Of a DNA stretch of 64,000 bases, positions 1-6,162 are shown piece after piece. Position numbers and translations under genes: made by a program. The notes under the pieces are model-generated. The model saw only the letters and a list, made by a program, of their open reading frames with translations. It did no database searches and was not told the origin of the DNA. Origin of the DNA: JAAYXS01 sp964550375 (lineage in GTDB: Bacteria > Planctomycetota > Phycisphaerae > UBA1845 > Fen-1342); assembly GCA_964550375.1 (NCBI GenBank), contig CAZJYX010000007.1, forward strand, positions 1 to 64,000, written 5' to 3'. Every line of letters starts with the position of its first letter. Position 1 is the stretch's first letter.

Positions 1-676
1 TCAGCGTCCGCCACAGGATGTTGAGCGTGTCGGTCAGCAGTGCGGCGTCCTTGGCCGACTGCGTGGAGATCGTCAGCCCGAGGTCACGGGCCTGCTGCTG
101 CAGGGCCGCGATGCCGGCGGCGCCGTCCTTGAGCAGCGGCAACAGGCGCGTGCCCGATTTGCCGAGCAATTGCATCGCCAGCGCAGCGCGGGTCGTGGGG
201 TCCTCGATCTTGGATAGCCGGTCGGCGATGAGCTTGAACTGCTGCTCGGGGGAGAGGTTCTGGAGGGCTTGCACGCTGAGGCCGAGTGCGGCGAGGGCGT
301 CCACGGCGGTCTGCATGCCGTCGGCAGCGTCGGTGATGCTGCGCTGCATCTTGCGCAGGCCGGCCTCGAGCGTCTCCAGATCGGCGCCCGATTGCTCGGC
401 CGCGAAGCCCAGCTCCGAGAGCGCCTCGACACTCACGCCCGTGCGGCCGGCCATCTTGTCGAGCGTATCGCCGGCGCCGGCGAAGACCTTGGCCGCCCCC
501 AGCAGAGGCGTGATAATGGCGCCGCCCAGCGCCGCGAGCTGCGTGCCGAGCTTGCGCACGCCGGCGCCGAAGGCCTTCAGCCGCTTCTCCGCGGCGCGGA
601 GGCCCTTGGCGACACGATCGTCCACACCGAGCTCGACGAACGCTTTGCCCGCGCGGATGCCACGACTGTCAGCCAT
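1..676 (-). CDS. Phage tail tape measure protein, N-terminal part
   Basis: Reading leftwards from an ATG at 676, the frame stays open to the window edge, giving 225 residues of an incomplete gene. The start resembles planctomycete and siphophage tape measure proteins: a basic first helix, then a long alternating Ala/Leu/Gln-rich helical region containing segments such as GDTLDKMAGRTGVSVEAL and SPEQQFKLIADRL, the tape-measure core commonly annotated TMP_2. Tape measure proteins set tail length and are ejected with the DNA. The position at the end of the tail operon, after the tail tube and assembly chaperone genes, fits. A plus-strand gene (763-1176) separates it from the rest of the operon. 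Total length cannot be judged. Confidence 0.8.
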   Translation of the reverse strand, partial: MADSRGIRAGKAFVELGVDDRVAKGLRAAEKRLKAFGAGVRKLGTQLAALGGAIITPLLGAAKVFAGAGDTLDKMAGRTGVSVEALSELGFAAEQSGADLETLEAGLRKMQRSITDAADGMQTAVDALAALGLSVQALQNLSPEQQFKLIADRLSKIEDPTTRAALAMQLLGKSGTRLLPLLKDGAAGIAALQQQARDLGLTISTQSAKDAALLTDTLNILWRTL

Positions 677-762
677 TAGACGTTGTCCTTCATTCGGGTG
701 AACACAACGGCTACCATGCGAGTTGGTGCCCGCCCAGATCAGGTCACTACTGGAGGCCGCTC

Positions 763-1176
763 ATGGAGCTCCTTCTTCCCGCAGCAATCGTGCTTGTCTT
801 CCTTGCCGTGATCACCTTCGTCGCCGTGAAGGCGGGCGCGGCGACACGCGCCGCTGTAACAGTGATTGCGATTGTCGGCGTGGCGATCTTCAGCTTCAGC
901 CAAGGTGTGGCATACAAGAGCGTTCTGTTCTACAGCTCGTACGTCTACTGGATACGCGAGTACTCGGTGCACTTGGCAGAACTGGCACAGGAGAACAAGT
1001 GCGAGGAACTCAAGCGAACGGTGACGCGCTTCGATGAACGCATGAGAAACAAGCCGGAAGACGCGGTCGCGCTTGAGGACACCATGCACGAGTTGCTCGG
1101 GGTCGGACGGTACTACAACACTGCAGGTGAGCCCGCGACAAGACCTGCAGTCGGTGAGTCGGACGGAACTCCGTGA
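763..1176 (+). CDS. Small two-helix membrane protein, possible moron
   Basis: This encodes a 137-residue protein with a good ribosome binding site (GGAGG about 7 bases before the ATG). Two hydrophobic segments lie at roughly residues 3-22 and 28-48. A soluble, charged C-terminal half follows, with many Glu, Lys and Arg residues. I do not recognise the family. It faces against the minus-strand late operon, between the tape measure and the gp10-like gene. Such placement is typical of morons, genes added to phages and expressed independently in the lysogen. A role at the membrane, for example superinfection exclusion, is conceivable but not shown by the sequence. No clear promoter was found in the short upstream gap. 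Confidence 0.55.
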   Translation: MELLLPAAIVLVFLAVITFVAVKAGAATRAAVTVIAIVGVAIFSFSQGVAYKSVLFYSSYVYWIREYSVHLAELAQENKCEELKRTVTRFDERMRNKPEDAVALEDTMHELLGVGRYYNTAGEPATRPAVGESDGTP

Positions 1177-1188
1177 CCGTGCCATCGG

Positions 1189-1629
1189 CTACCCTCCGCG
1201 TACGCTGCCCGCCCAGCGCTTCGGCAGCTTGGGGCGTTCCTTCTCCAGCGCCGGCCCCATGAAGGGTCGCGCTTCGATCGTCACCCGGCGCCGCACGACC
1301 TTGCCGCGCCGGCGGCGCTCGACGAGCGTCCGGCCGCCGTGCTCGAGCACGCGCGGCGCCTCGGTCGACTTGTTCAGCTTGGCCGGCCCGATGACGACCG
1401 ACTCGCTCGCCGGTTCGTAGGCGAAGAGCAGGAACCGCTTGAGCAGCCCCACGTGCGAGTGCGGCGGCTGGCCCGGTGCGGCCGCGCCCTTCCGGCGGCG
1501 CAGGCTGTGGCGCGCGGTGGTGCGGATGAAGGCGCCCGCCTTCGACAGCGTGGCGCGTTTGGCCTTGTTGACGGCGCGCTGCACCACCGGCCGATCGAAG
1601 AACAATGCCTTCATCTGGATAGTGATCAT
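1189..1629 (-). CDS. HK97 gp10-like phage protein
   Basis: This is a very basic 146-residue protein. The order of features (an N-terminal helix with RAVNKAKRATLSKAGAFIR, a PGQPPHSH loop, then a beta-rich C-terminus ending with RPFMGPALEKE) matches the HK97-gp10/minor tail family in planctomycete prophages, which sits at the head-tail interface. In most siphophages this gene precedes the tail tube; here it lies after it, next to the tape measure, so the order is slightly unusual. The stop is only one base from the neighbouring lipoprotein gene's end region, and the first heptamer array begins 9 bases upstream of its start codon. The family call is moderately sure. Confidence 0.6.
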   Translation of the reverse strand: MITIQMKALFFDRPVVQRAVNKAKRATLSKAGAFIRTTARHSLRRRKGAAAPGQPPHSHVGLLKRFLLFAYEPASESVVIGPAKLNKSTEAPRVLEHGGRTLVERRRRGKVVRRRVTIEARPFMGPALEKERPKLPKRWAGSVRGG

Positions 1630-1630
1630 G

Positions 1631-2206
1631 TCAGTCCGTAGGCTGGAGGCTGGAGGCTGTAGTGCTAGCCGCGCGCGACCCTCCTGCGGAATGCTGGCTA
1701 CAGCCTGCGGCCTCCGGCCTCCAGCCTTTCAGTCCGCAGTCCGTAGGCTGGAGGCTGTAGGGGCGGTCGTCGGGGGCCCTACTCCAGCAATTGGGGCTGC
1801 AGCCTCCAGCCTCCGGCCTCCAGCCTTGCTTAATCCGCAGCGTCTCGCGGCGGTGGCTGAGGAGCAGGGCAAGCAACAGCGTCAGCGACACGACCAGCGT
1901 CGCGCCAACGCCGAACTCGCTGTTGTAGCCCGTGGCGTTGCCGCCCACGCCGGTCGCCTGCACCTGAGCCTGCAGCGTCGTCTCCACGGCGGTCTCGATC
2001 CGGCTGCTGAGCTCGGCCTGCACGCCGGCGACGATCTGGCCGCTGAGCTGCTGCACGTCGAGCGCTGCCGCAGCTTCCGCCGGCTGCGATGTCGGCGCCG
2101 GCGTGATCGTCACCTGCGGCTTCGTCTGGCTTGCCGCGCAGCCGGCGGCGGGCACACACAATGCCGCCAGGTTGCCCGCCAGGAACCGGCGCAGCACCGC
2201 GCTCAA
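1631..2206 (-). CDS. Phage lipoprotein with repeat-encoded C-terminus
   Basis: The 191-residue product starts with a lipoprotein signal peptide ending in a VPAAGC-like lipobox. A helical segment and one transmembrane stretch follow (about residues 100-118, VSLTLLLALLLSHRR). The ATG overlaps the stop of the preceding gene (ATGA at 2203-2206), indicating translational coupling. After about residue 128 the frame runs through two paired heptamer arrays (1638-1827) and encodes low-complexity sequence of the SLQPTD type. I infer that the ancestral protein ended near residue 128 and was extended by repeat insertion. Function unknown; the position beside a second lipoprotein could suggest spanins, but that is speculation. 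Confidence 0.55.
   Translation of the reverse strand: MSAVLRRFLAGNLAALCVPAAGCAASQTKPQVTITPAPTSQPAEAAAALDVQQLSGQIVAGVQAELSSRIETAVETTLQAQVQATGVGGNATGYNSEFGVGATLVVSLTLLLALLLSHRRETLRIKQGWRPEAGGCSPNCWSRAPDDRPYSLQPTDCGLKGWRPEAAGCSQHSAGGSRAASTTASSLQPTD
1638..1727. repeat. Heptamer repeat pair R1 (head-to-head)
   Basis: Forward GGCTGNA heptamers occupy 1638-1662 and reverse-complement heptamers 1698-1727, leaving a gap of about 35 bases. The two arms are complementary and could form a hairpin. The left arm is preceded by CAGTCCGTA, a motif shared with R2 and, with slight change, R4 and R5. The pair lies inside the 3' part of the 1631-2206 reading frame. Confidence 0.85.
1743..1827. repeat. Heptamer repeat pair R2 (head-to-head)
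   Basis: The forward arm is at 1743-1760 and the reverse arm at 1796-1827, separated by about 35 bases. This is a second unit directly next to R1 and again preceded by CAGTCCGTA. Two adjacent units suggest either tandem duplication or nested insertion at the same site. Both are translated in frame as the C-terminus of the lipoprotein gene. Confidence 0.85.
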
Positions 2207-2703
2207 GGCGCACCCGGCACAGTGGTCGCGGGCTCGGTCGCCGCGGGCTGCGTCGCGGGCGACGGGGTGGCCTGCTGCTTCTGGTGCGGGCTGCTCTCGT
2301 TCGCCGCTGCGCCAGCTCGCGGCTCACCTTCACTGCTTGCGCTCGACACCTGGAGCTGGCCGGCGATGCCTTCGATGCCGACGGACGCGACACCCTCCAC
2401 GCCGGTGACCCACTTGCCCGAGAACTTCATGACGTACGTGGGGTTGATGCCCTGCGCCCCGGCCTGGATCACCAGCTGCTCGACGCCCTGCGCGAGGCCG
2501 GCGCGCACTGCGGGGATGATCGCCTCGTCGGCGAGCTTGTTGGCGAAGTGCTCGACCGGCGGCTGGGGGTTGAGCGTCGCACAGCCGGTCAAGCCCAGCA
2601 GCGGGAGCAGCACGAAGCACAGGCGTGCCGCTGCGGGCGAAACCACCCCAAGCCAGCCCTCCAGCCTGCAGCCTACAGTCTCCAGCCTCTCTTTCATCCA
2701 CAT
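2203..2703 (-). CDS. Phage lipoprotein
   Basis: This 166-residue product has a signal peptide and a clear lipobox (LLGLTGC). A conserved-looking middle region follows (about residues 45-105), then a Pro/Thr/Ala-rich disordered tail. Translated from the first ATG, the signal peptide is preceded by about 15 residues encoded by a heptamer array (2655-2689). An internal GTG at 2646 would skip that part, so the true start is uncertain. The gene overlaps the upstream tail gene by 10 bases and its stop overlaps the next ATG. I do not recognise a function; paired lipoproteins here may be lysis or membrane-associated phage proteins. Confidence 0.55.
   Translation of the reverse strand: MWMKERLETVGCRLEGWLGVVSPAAARLCFVLLPLLGLTGCATLNPQPPVEHFANKLADEAIIPAVRAGLAQGVEQLVIQAGAQGINPTYVMKFSGKWVTGVEGVASVGIEGIAGQLQVSSASSEGEPRAGAAANESSPHQKQQATPSPATQPAATEPATTVPGAP
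2655..2689 (-). repeat. Heptamer array R3 (single orientation)
   Basis: About five reverse-orientation heptamers (TNCAGCC on the plus strand), some degenerate. They sit immediately inside the start codon of the lipoprotein gene at 2203-2703. No forward partner was seen within 200 bases, so this is an unpaired or decayed unit. Confidence 0.75.
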
Positions 2704-3008
2704 GAGTTGTCCTCCTGCCCTGGGGCCGCGGTGCGAGGGAACCGTCCCTCAAGGAACACCGCCTTCAGGCTGTCCATGTCGATCGGGATGGGCGCCGGCC
2801 GCTTGACGAACGGATCGAAGTCGCTCGGCTGCAGCGCCCGGGTCTTCCTCGGGTCGCGATGGCAGTTGGCGAGCAGGGCCAGCAGCGCGCTGGAGCGCGC
2901 CCACTCGTCCTTGGCCCGCGCCTCGGCCATCGCCAGCAGTTCGCGCAGCGTCAGCCGGCCGGGCTCGACGCCGACGATGCCGGCGCAGCGCCAGACGAGC
3001 TGCCAGAC
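2694..3008 (-). CDS. Tail assembly protein, T-like part
   Basis: Protein similarity appears to begin near 3008, with a segment like VWQLVWRCAGIVGVEP, followed by LTLRELLAMAEARAKDEWA and a RDPRK...FDPF motif. I know these from small planctomycete prophage proteins lying between the tail assembly chaperone and later tail genes. No ATG or GTG lies at the expected beginning; the first in-frame ATG (MAEARAKDE) would lose about 25 residues. The frame is minus one relative to the overlapping gene at 2951-3436, which is the relationship between lambda G and T. Either programmed frameshifting or an unusual start could express it. No classical slippery heptamer was visible. Confidence 0.55.
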   Translation of the reverse strand, partial: VWQLVWRCAGIVGVEPGRLTLRELLAMAEARAKDEWARSSALLALLANCHRDPRKTRALQPSDFDPFVKRPAPIPIDMDSLKAVFLEGRFPRTAAPGQEDNSCG

Positions 3009-3436
3009 GTCGCGAGCGCCTGGGCGACGAGCGCTTCGGCATCCACCGTCGCCAGCCGTGCTTCGATTACGTCCCGGGCCTTGTCCATGACGTTCCAGGT
3101 CGTGTCGAGGATGCGCTGCAGGTTCGCCCGATCCCTCGGGCTCGGGCAGAAATTTACGAGCTCCTCCAGCAGCGCCTTGGTCGCGTGGTCGATCGCATCG
3201 CCGGCCATCGCGCGGCCGAACTCCTCGTCGCTGACCTCGCGGGCATCGGCCTCCGGCTGGCAGACCGCGTACACCACGTCGCACAGCAGCACGGGGTCGC
3301 GGTAGAGCCGCTCGATGAGCTGCCCGTCCAGGATGCCCAGCAGGTCCACGTCGAGCAGGCCGCGCACGCGCTTGATGGCGTCGACGTTGATGGCCAGCGT
3401 CCACGTGCGGCCGGCGTTGTCAGTGAAGGTCTTCAT
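2951..3436 (-). CDS. Tail assembly chaperone, G-like
   Basis: A 161-residue protein starting at MKTFTDNAGRTW, directly downstream of the tail tube gene once the S23 insertion is discounted. The beta-rich N-terminus followed by an acidic helical domain matches the gpG-like tail assembly chaperones of siphophages, which coat the tape measure during assembly. The C-terminus (SGSSSGAAPASSASSP) is low in complexity and overlaps the T-like frame. The ATG at 3436 was chosen because the upstream frame is repeat sequence. The repeat edge supplies AAGGA/AGGA-like bases ahead of the start, so the insertion may have replaced or rebuilt its ribosome binding site. Confidence 0.65.
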   Translation of the reverse strand: MKTFTDNAGRTWTLAINVDAIKRVRGLLDVDLLGILDGQLIERLYRDPVLLCDVVYAVCQPEADAREVSDEEFGRAMAGDAIDHATKALLEELVNFCPSPRDRANLQRILDTTWNVMDKARDVIEARLATVDAEALVAQALATSGSSSGAAPASSASSPAG

Positions 3437-3437
3437 G

Positions 3438-3867
3438 AGGCTGGAGTCCTTAGGCTGGAGGCTGTAGCATGAGGCCGTGCGTGACCACACCAAACTACGT
3501 GCGTTCGAACTGGCTGACGCGTTGGCCTTGCGAGTCTACGAGGCGACCGGCGGCTTTCCGCCGGAGGAACGGTTCGGCCTGGCCGCGCAGCTTCGCCGGG
3601 CTGCGGTGTCGATCGCCTGCAATATCGTGGAGGGGGCGGCCCGCCACAGTGAGGCCGAGTACGTTCGCTTCCTCGACATGGCCTACGGCTCCGCCCGCGA
3701 GGTCGAGTACCAGCTGTCGCTCGCACATCGGCTTGGCTATCTGGCACGCGAGCCGTACGAATCGTTACACGGGGCATCTGTGGAAACCTCCAAGGTCATC
3801 AGCGGCCTGATCCGCGCTATTCGCGCCTGACCTCTTGCTCCAGCCTGCAGCCTCCCGCCTCCTAGCT
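3438..3867. mobile_element. S23 cassette bounded by inverted heptamer arrays (R4)
   Basis: The left arm (3438-3467) carries forward heptamers with an AGTCCTTAGGCTG edge. The right arm (3838-3867) carries reverse-orientation heptamers. Between them lies only the plus-strand four-helix-bundle gene. The whole block interrupts the minus-strand late operon exactly between the tail tube and tail chaperone genes, and the right arm supplies the TAG stop of the tail tube gene. The same head-to-head layout without a gene occurs at seven other places nearby. I infer a small mobile element whose gene-less forms are derivatives. No transposase, recombinase or reverse transcriptase is inside. Confidence 0.6.
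3477..3830 (+). CDS. Four-helix-bundle protein (S23/Avd-like)
   Basis: The 117-residue product has the hallmark pattern of the 23S rRNA-intervening-sequence protein family: a start like MRDHTKLRAFELADALALRVY, then FPPEERFGLAAQLRRAAVSI, NIVEGAAR and a final helix with SREVEYQ-like sequence (SAREVEYQLSLAHRLGYL). Family members are small basic pentameric four-helix bundles. They are found inside 23S rRNA insertions, as the accessory protein Avd of diversity-generating retroelements, and as free-standing genes. None of those partners is present here. The GTG start has only a weak GAGG two bases upstream, so translation may rely on GGAGG bases inside the left repeat arm. Length is normal for the family. 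Confidence 0.85.
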   Translation: MRDHTKLRAFELADALALRVYEATGGFPPEERFGLAAQLRRAAVSIACNIVEGAARHSEAEYVRFLDMAYGSAREVEYQLSLAHRLGYLAREPYESLHGASVETSKVISGLIRAIRA

Positions 3868-4278
3868 TCCCTCCACCCACGCGCGGAACACGGCGAGCTT
3901 GGCGGTCACGCTGACGGTCAGCGCCTCCTCCAGGTCCTCACTCCGCGTGAATGACGTGATGGAGAAGTCGCCGTCCGGCCCCTGGCCGCCGGCCTGGTCG
4001 AGCACCTTCAGCGCGATCAGGCCGTTGGTCAGGAACGCGGTCTTGATCGCGCTGAAGCCCGTGTCCGCCGGATCCCAGACCATCTCGAAGTCCACCGCGC
4101 ATTCGCGCAGCGTGGGCGCGGTCGCGCGCCAGCCGCTGTTGGCGCGCGTGGTGACATCCGCCTCGCCCGCTTCCAGGTTCAGCGTAAGGTTGCGGACATT
4201 GGTCAGCTCGCTCGCAGCCGGACCGCCGGCCACGCCATGGTACAGCTTGGCATTCATCCCCAAGACGAAATCGGGCAT
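3862..4278 (-). CDS. Phage major tail tube protein
   Basis: This 138-residue protein begins MPDFVLGMNAKLYHGVAGG and continues with LTNVRNLTLNLEAGEADVTTR. These are features of the planctomycete phage tail tube family, which forms stacked hexameric rings of the tail. It is beta-rich throughout, with a conserved W-D-P region near residue 72. The position after the small head-tail genes and before the assembly chaperone is as expected. Its TAG stop lies inside the right arm of the S23 cassette, so the final residues may have been changed by the insertion. Good start context: the upstream gene ends 16 bases earlier. Confidence 0.7.
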   Translation of the reverse strand: MPDFVLGMNAKLYHGVAGGPAASELTNVRNLTLNLEAGEADVTTRANSGWRATAPTLRECAVDFEMVWDPADTGFSAIKTAFLTNGLIALKVLDQAGGQGPDGDFSITSFTRSEDLEEALTVSVTAKLAVFRAWVEGS

Positions 4279-4294
4279 GGCACATCCTCCGCCG

Positions 4295-4555
4295 CTACCG
4301 CGAGTGCGCGATCACCGTCACGCGATACTGGGACTGGCCGGACACGAATACCTGCGACAGATCGACGCCATTTAGCCGGAACACATGGTCCGGCTGCAGC
4401 GTGGCAGTCATACTGCCGTGGGCCAGCGTCAGAACGCCAAAGACTGAGCCGCTCGCCCATACAATCACCTGGGCATCCATGATCAGTGGGTGGTCAGCCA
4501 GCGGCTGGGGTGACGAGCCAACCTCAATGGTCGTGATGTACAGGTTCACTGGCAT
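4295..4555 (-). CDS. Small phage tail/neck protein
   Basis: An 86-residue, beta-strand-rich protein without cysteines or membrane segments, starting MPVNLYITTIEVG. It sits four bases after the stop of the preceding tail-completion-like gene and 16 bases before the tail tube gene. It is clearly part of the late operon and not a shadow frame. I do not recognise the family. Size and context suggest a minor tail or tail-terminator accessory protein. The tight spacing implies translational coupling. Confidence 0.5.
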   Translation of the reverse strand: MPVNLYITTIEVGSSPQPLADHPLIMDAQVIVWASGSVFGVLTLAHGSMTATLQPDHVFRLNGVDLSQVFVSGQSQYRVTVIAHSR

Positions 4556-4558
4556 GGG

Positions 4559-4993
4559 TCACCTCCGCACCCGGTAGGTCACCGTCAGGACGCTGGTGAA
4601 CTGGCGGTGCTGCTCGAGGTGCTCCGGCGCGAACACCGGCTCGTTCTCGAGCGCCAGCCACACGGCGGCGGTGAAGCCGTCGAGCTGCCGGCCGCGCAGG
4701 TGATCGCCGAGCTCCTCCACCAGCCGCATCAAGGCGTCGAGCTCGGCATTCTCGTCGGCGCTCACCTTGCACTGCACGCCGATGTCGATGGCGCAGTCGT
4801 AGAAGCCGCCGGCGCGGGTCGCCGCGCTGATGGACAGGCTCTTCGGCACCACCGTCACCTGGGCGGTCGTCAACTCCGGCAGCGCGACCACCGGGCGGTA
4901 GCCGCGGACGATCTCGCAGGGCACGCTGAAGGTGCCCTCCTGGAGCCTGGCGACGATGGCGTCGGCCAGCGCGATGAGAGTGCTGTCGGCCAT
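4559..4993 (-). CDS. Tail completion/tail terminator-like protein
   Basis: This 144-residue protein starts MADSTLIALADAIVARL and ends in a strand-forming TVTYRVRR. The pattern of an N-terminal helix, a central beta sheet with paired strands and a terminal strand resembles tail completion proteins that sit between head connector and tail tube. The order of genes agrees: it comes two genes before the tail tube. Its start lies 4 bases from the stop of the preceding membrane-anchored gene. The assignment is by context and fold pattern only. Confidence 0.5.
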   Translation of the reverse strand: MADSTLIALADAIVARLQEGTFSVPCEIVRGYRPVVALPELTTAQVTVVPKSLSISAATRAGGFYDCAIDIGVQCKVSADENAELDALMRLVEELGDHLRGRQLDGFTAAVWLALENEPVFAPEHLEQHRQFTSVLTVTYRVRR

Positions 4994-4996
4994 GGG

Positions 4997-5239
4997 TCAC
5001 GATCCCTGCATCAGGCCTTCGATCCAGGCCCCGACGAACTTCAGCAGCAGCGTGCCGACGCCGCAGAGCGTGGCCAAGGACAGCTTCTGGATCACCGCCA
5101 GGCGGCTCTCGACGCGCTCCATGCGCACCAGCAGCGACTTCTCCGGGTGGCCGTTGCCGAAGACGACCGAGCGGATCTCACGCACGTCCTTGCGGCAGCC
5201 CGGCTCGTTGGCACACGTCTGGTCCTGCGTCGCGCTCAT
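4997..5239 (-). CDS. Small membrane-anchored phage protein (XhlA/holin-like)
   Basis: From the ATG at 5239, which overlaps the previous stop as ATGA, the product has 80 residues. The first half is charged and contains a Cys pair (CANEPGC) and a helix (HPEKSLLVRMERVESRLAVI) able to form a coiled coil. The second half has a single hydrophobic segment (about residues 53-75, LATLCGVGTLLLKFVGAWI). This coiled coil plus C-terminal membrane helix layout resembles XhlA/haemolysin-type proteins, which assist holins in lysis. The placement inside head-tail genes is unusual for a lysis gene, so the role remains a guess. Confidence 0.45.
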   Translation of the reverse strand: MSATQDQTCANEPGCRKDVREIRSVVFGNGHPEKSLLVRMERVESRLAVIQKLSLATLCGVGTLLLKFVGAWIEGLMQGS

Positions 5240-5619
5240 GGCGCCTCCATGCCCACGAACTTCGTGTGAATCCGCAGCGTGCGGCGGTGCGGATCGCTGT
5301 AGCGCCACGGCGGCTCGCCGCCCGGGGCCAGCACTTCGTAGAGGAACACCTGCTCGCCCACGGTCTCGCGGATGCGATCGCCGGCCTTCGGCTGCGCCGC
5401 CGCGCCGGCCAGCACCAGGTCCGCCGTCGAGATCAGGTAGTCGCGCGACTCGCTGCGGCGGATGGCGCCGTACTCGTCGGCCTGCACGAACGTGGTCTGG
5501 CCGATGGTGGCCGGCAGGTCCACGCGCTCCGTGCCGCGGAGGTACGTGACCGTCCGCGTCAGGTGTCGTGACCGCTGCCGGTCCAGCCAGGCTGCGCCTT
5601 GTTCGAGCAGGTCGGGCAT
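5236..5619 (-). CDS. Phage head-tail joining protein
   Basis: The start was set at the ATG at 5619 (MPDLLEQGAAWLD), because everything upstream in the frame is heptamer repeat pair R5. The 127-residue product has an N-terminal helix, then beta strands (TRTVTYLRG, VDLPATIGQTTF) and ends FVGMEAP. It belongs to a group common in planctomycete prophages immediately after the DUF2190 gene, probably a head completion or neck protein. The AAGGA in the repeat edge (CTAAGGACTGC in the coding sense) sits just before the ATG, so the repeat may serve as its ribosome binding site. Function by context. Confidence 0.5.
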   Translation of the reverse strand: MPDLLEQGAAWLDRQRSRHLTRTVTYLRGTERVDLPATIGQTTFVQADEYGAIRRSESRDYLISTADLVLAGAAAQPKAGDRIRETVGEQVFLYEVLAPGGEPPWRYSDPHRRTLRIHTKFVGMEAP

Positions 5620-5630
5620 AGAGCAGTCCT

Positions 5631-5718
5631 TAGGCTGCAGGCTGTAGGCTGGAGCATTCAGACGCGGAACCGACTCCCAACCGCCAGCCCTACAGCCTCC
5701 AGTCTCCAGCCTTCCAGC
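5631..5718. repeat. Heptamer repeat pair R5 (head-to-head)
   Basis: Forward arm 5631-5654 (TAGGCTGCAGGCTGTAGGCTG), reverse arm 5685-5718, about 30 bases between. It lies exactly between the DUF2190 gene and the head-tail joining gene. One edge contributes the TAG stop of the former, and the other edge touches the ribosome binding region of the latter. The left edge again reads AGTCCTTAGGCTG. Confidence 0.85.
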
Positions 5719-6053
5719 TATTGACTCATCCGCACGCGCACCGTGGCCGCGGCGTCCGCGGCCGCCTGGACGCATTTGCCGATCAGCTTGTTGCCGGTCG
5801 CGGTGGTCGTGGCGACGTTGCTCGTGTCGTCCCAGTACACGGTGGCGCCGGCAGTGATCGCCGTGCCGCCGCCCGTGGCCTTGGCGATGTCGAACACGCC
5901 GTTCACCGCCAGCGCTCCGAGCGCGTTCGCGGCGATCGGCGTCTTCGCCACGCCGACCAACTCACCCTGCACGATGACGTCGCCCGCGGCCACGGCCGCG
6001 CCGGGCGTGTAGTCGATCGCGTTGCCGTCATGAACGAATATTGCCTGGGGCAT
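5718..6053 (-). CDS. DUF2190 family phage protein (capsid accessory)
   Basis: The 111-residue protein begins MPQAIFVHDGNAIDYTPGA and continues with a repeating beta pattern (VAAGDVIVQGELVGVA, VNGVFDIAKATGG, GATVYWDD). This is diagnostic for the DUF2190 family, small proteins encoded directly after the major capsid gene and thought to decorate or stabilise heads. Length and position are normal. Heptamer pairs flank the gene on both sides (R6 upstream, R5 downstream), and the TAG stop is formed at the R5 edge. Confidence 0.75.
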   Translation of the reverse strand: MPQAIFVHDGNAIDYTPGAAVAAGDVIVQGELVGVAKTPIAANALGALAVNGVFDIAKATGGGTAITAGATVYWDDTSNVATTTATGNKLIGKCVQAAADAAATVRVRMSQ

Positions 6054-6066
6054 TGCGAACTCCTTG

Positions 6067-6162
6067 AGGCTGTAGGCTGTAGACTGGAGGCTGTAGGGCT
6101 ACGCCTCGCGGCTATCACTCGATCTCGAACCCTCCAGTCTCCAGCCTGCGGTCTCCAGCCTA
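6067..6162. repeat. Heptamer repeat pair R6 (head-to-head)
   Basis: Forward arm 6067-6097, reverse arm 6130-6162. It fills the gap between the major capsid gene and the DUF2190 gene. The right edge supplies the TAG stop codon of the capsid gene (6160-6162), and the left arm touches the leader of the DUF2190 gene. Confidence 0.85.
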
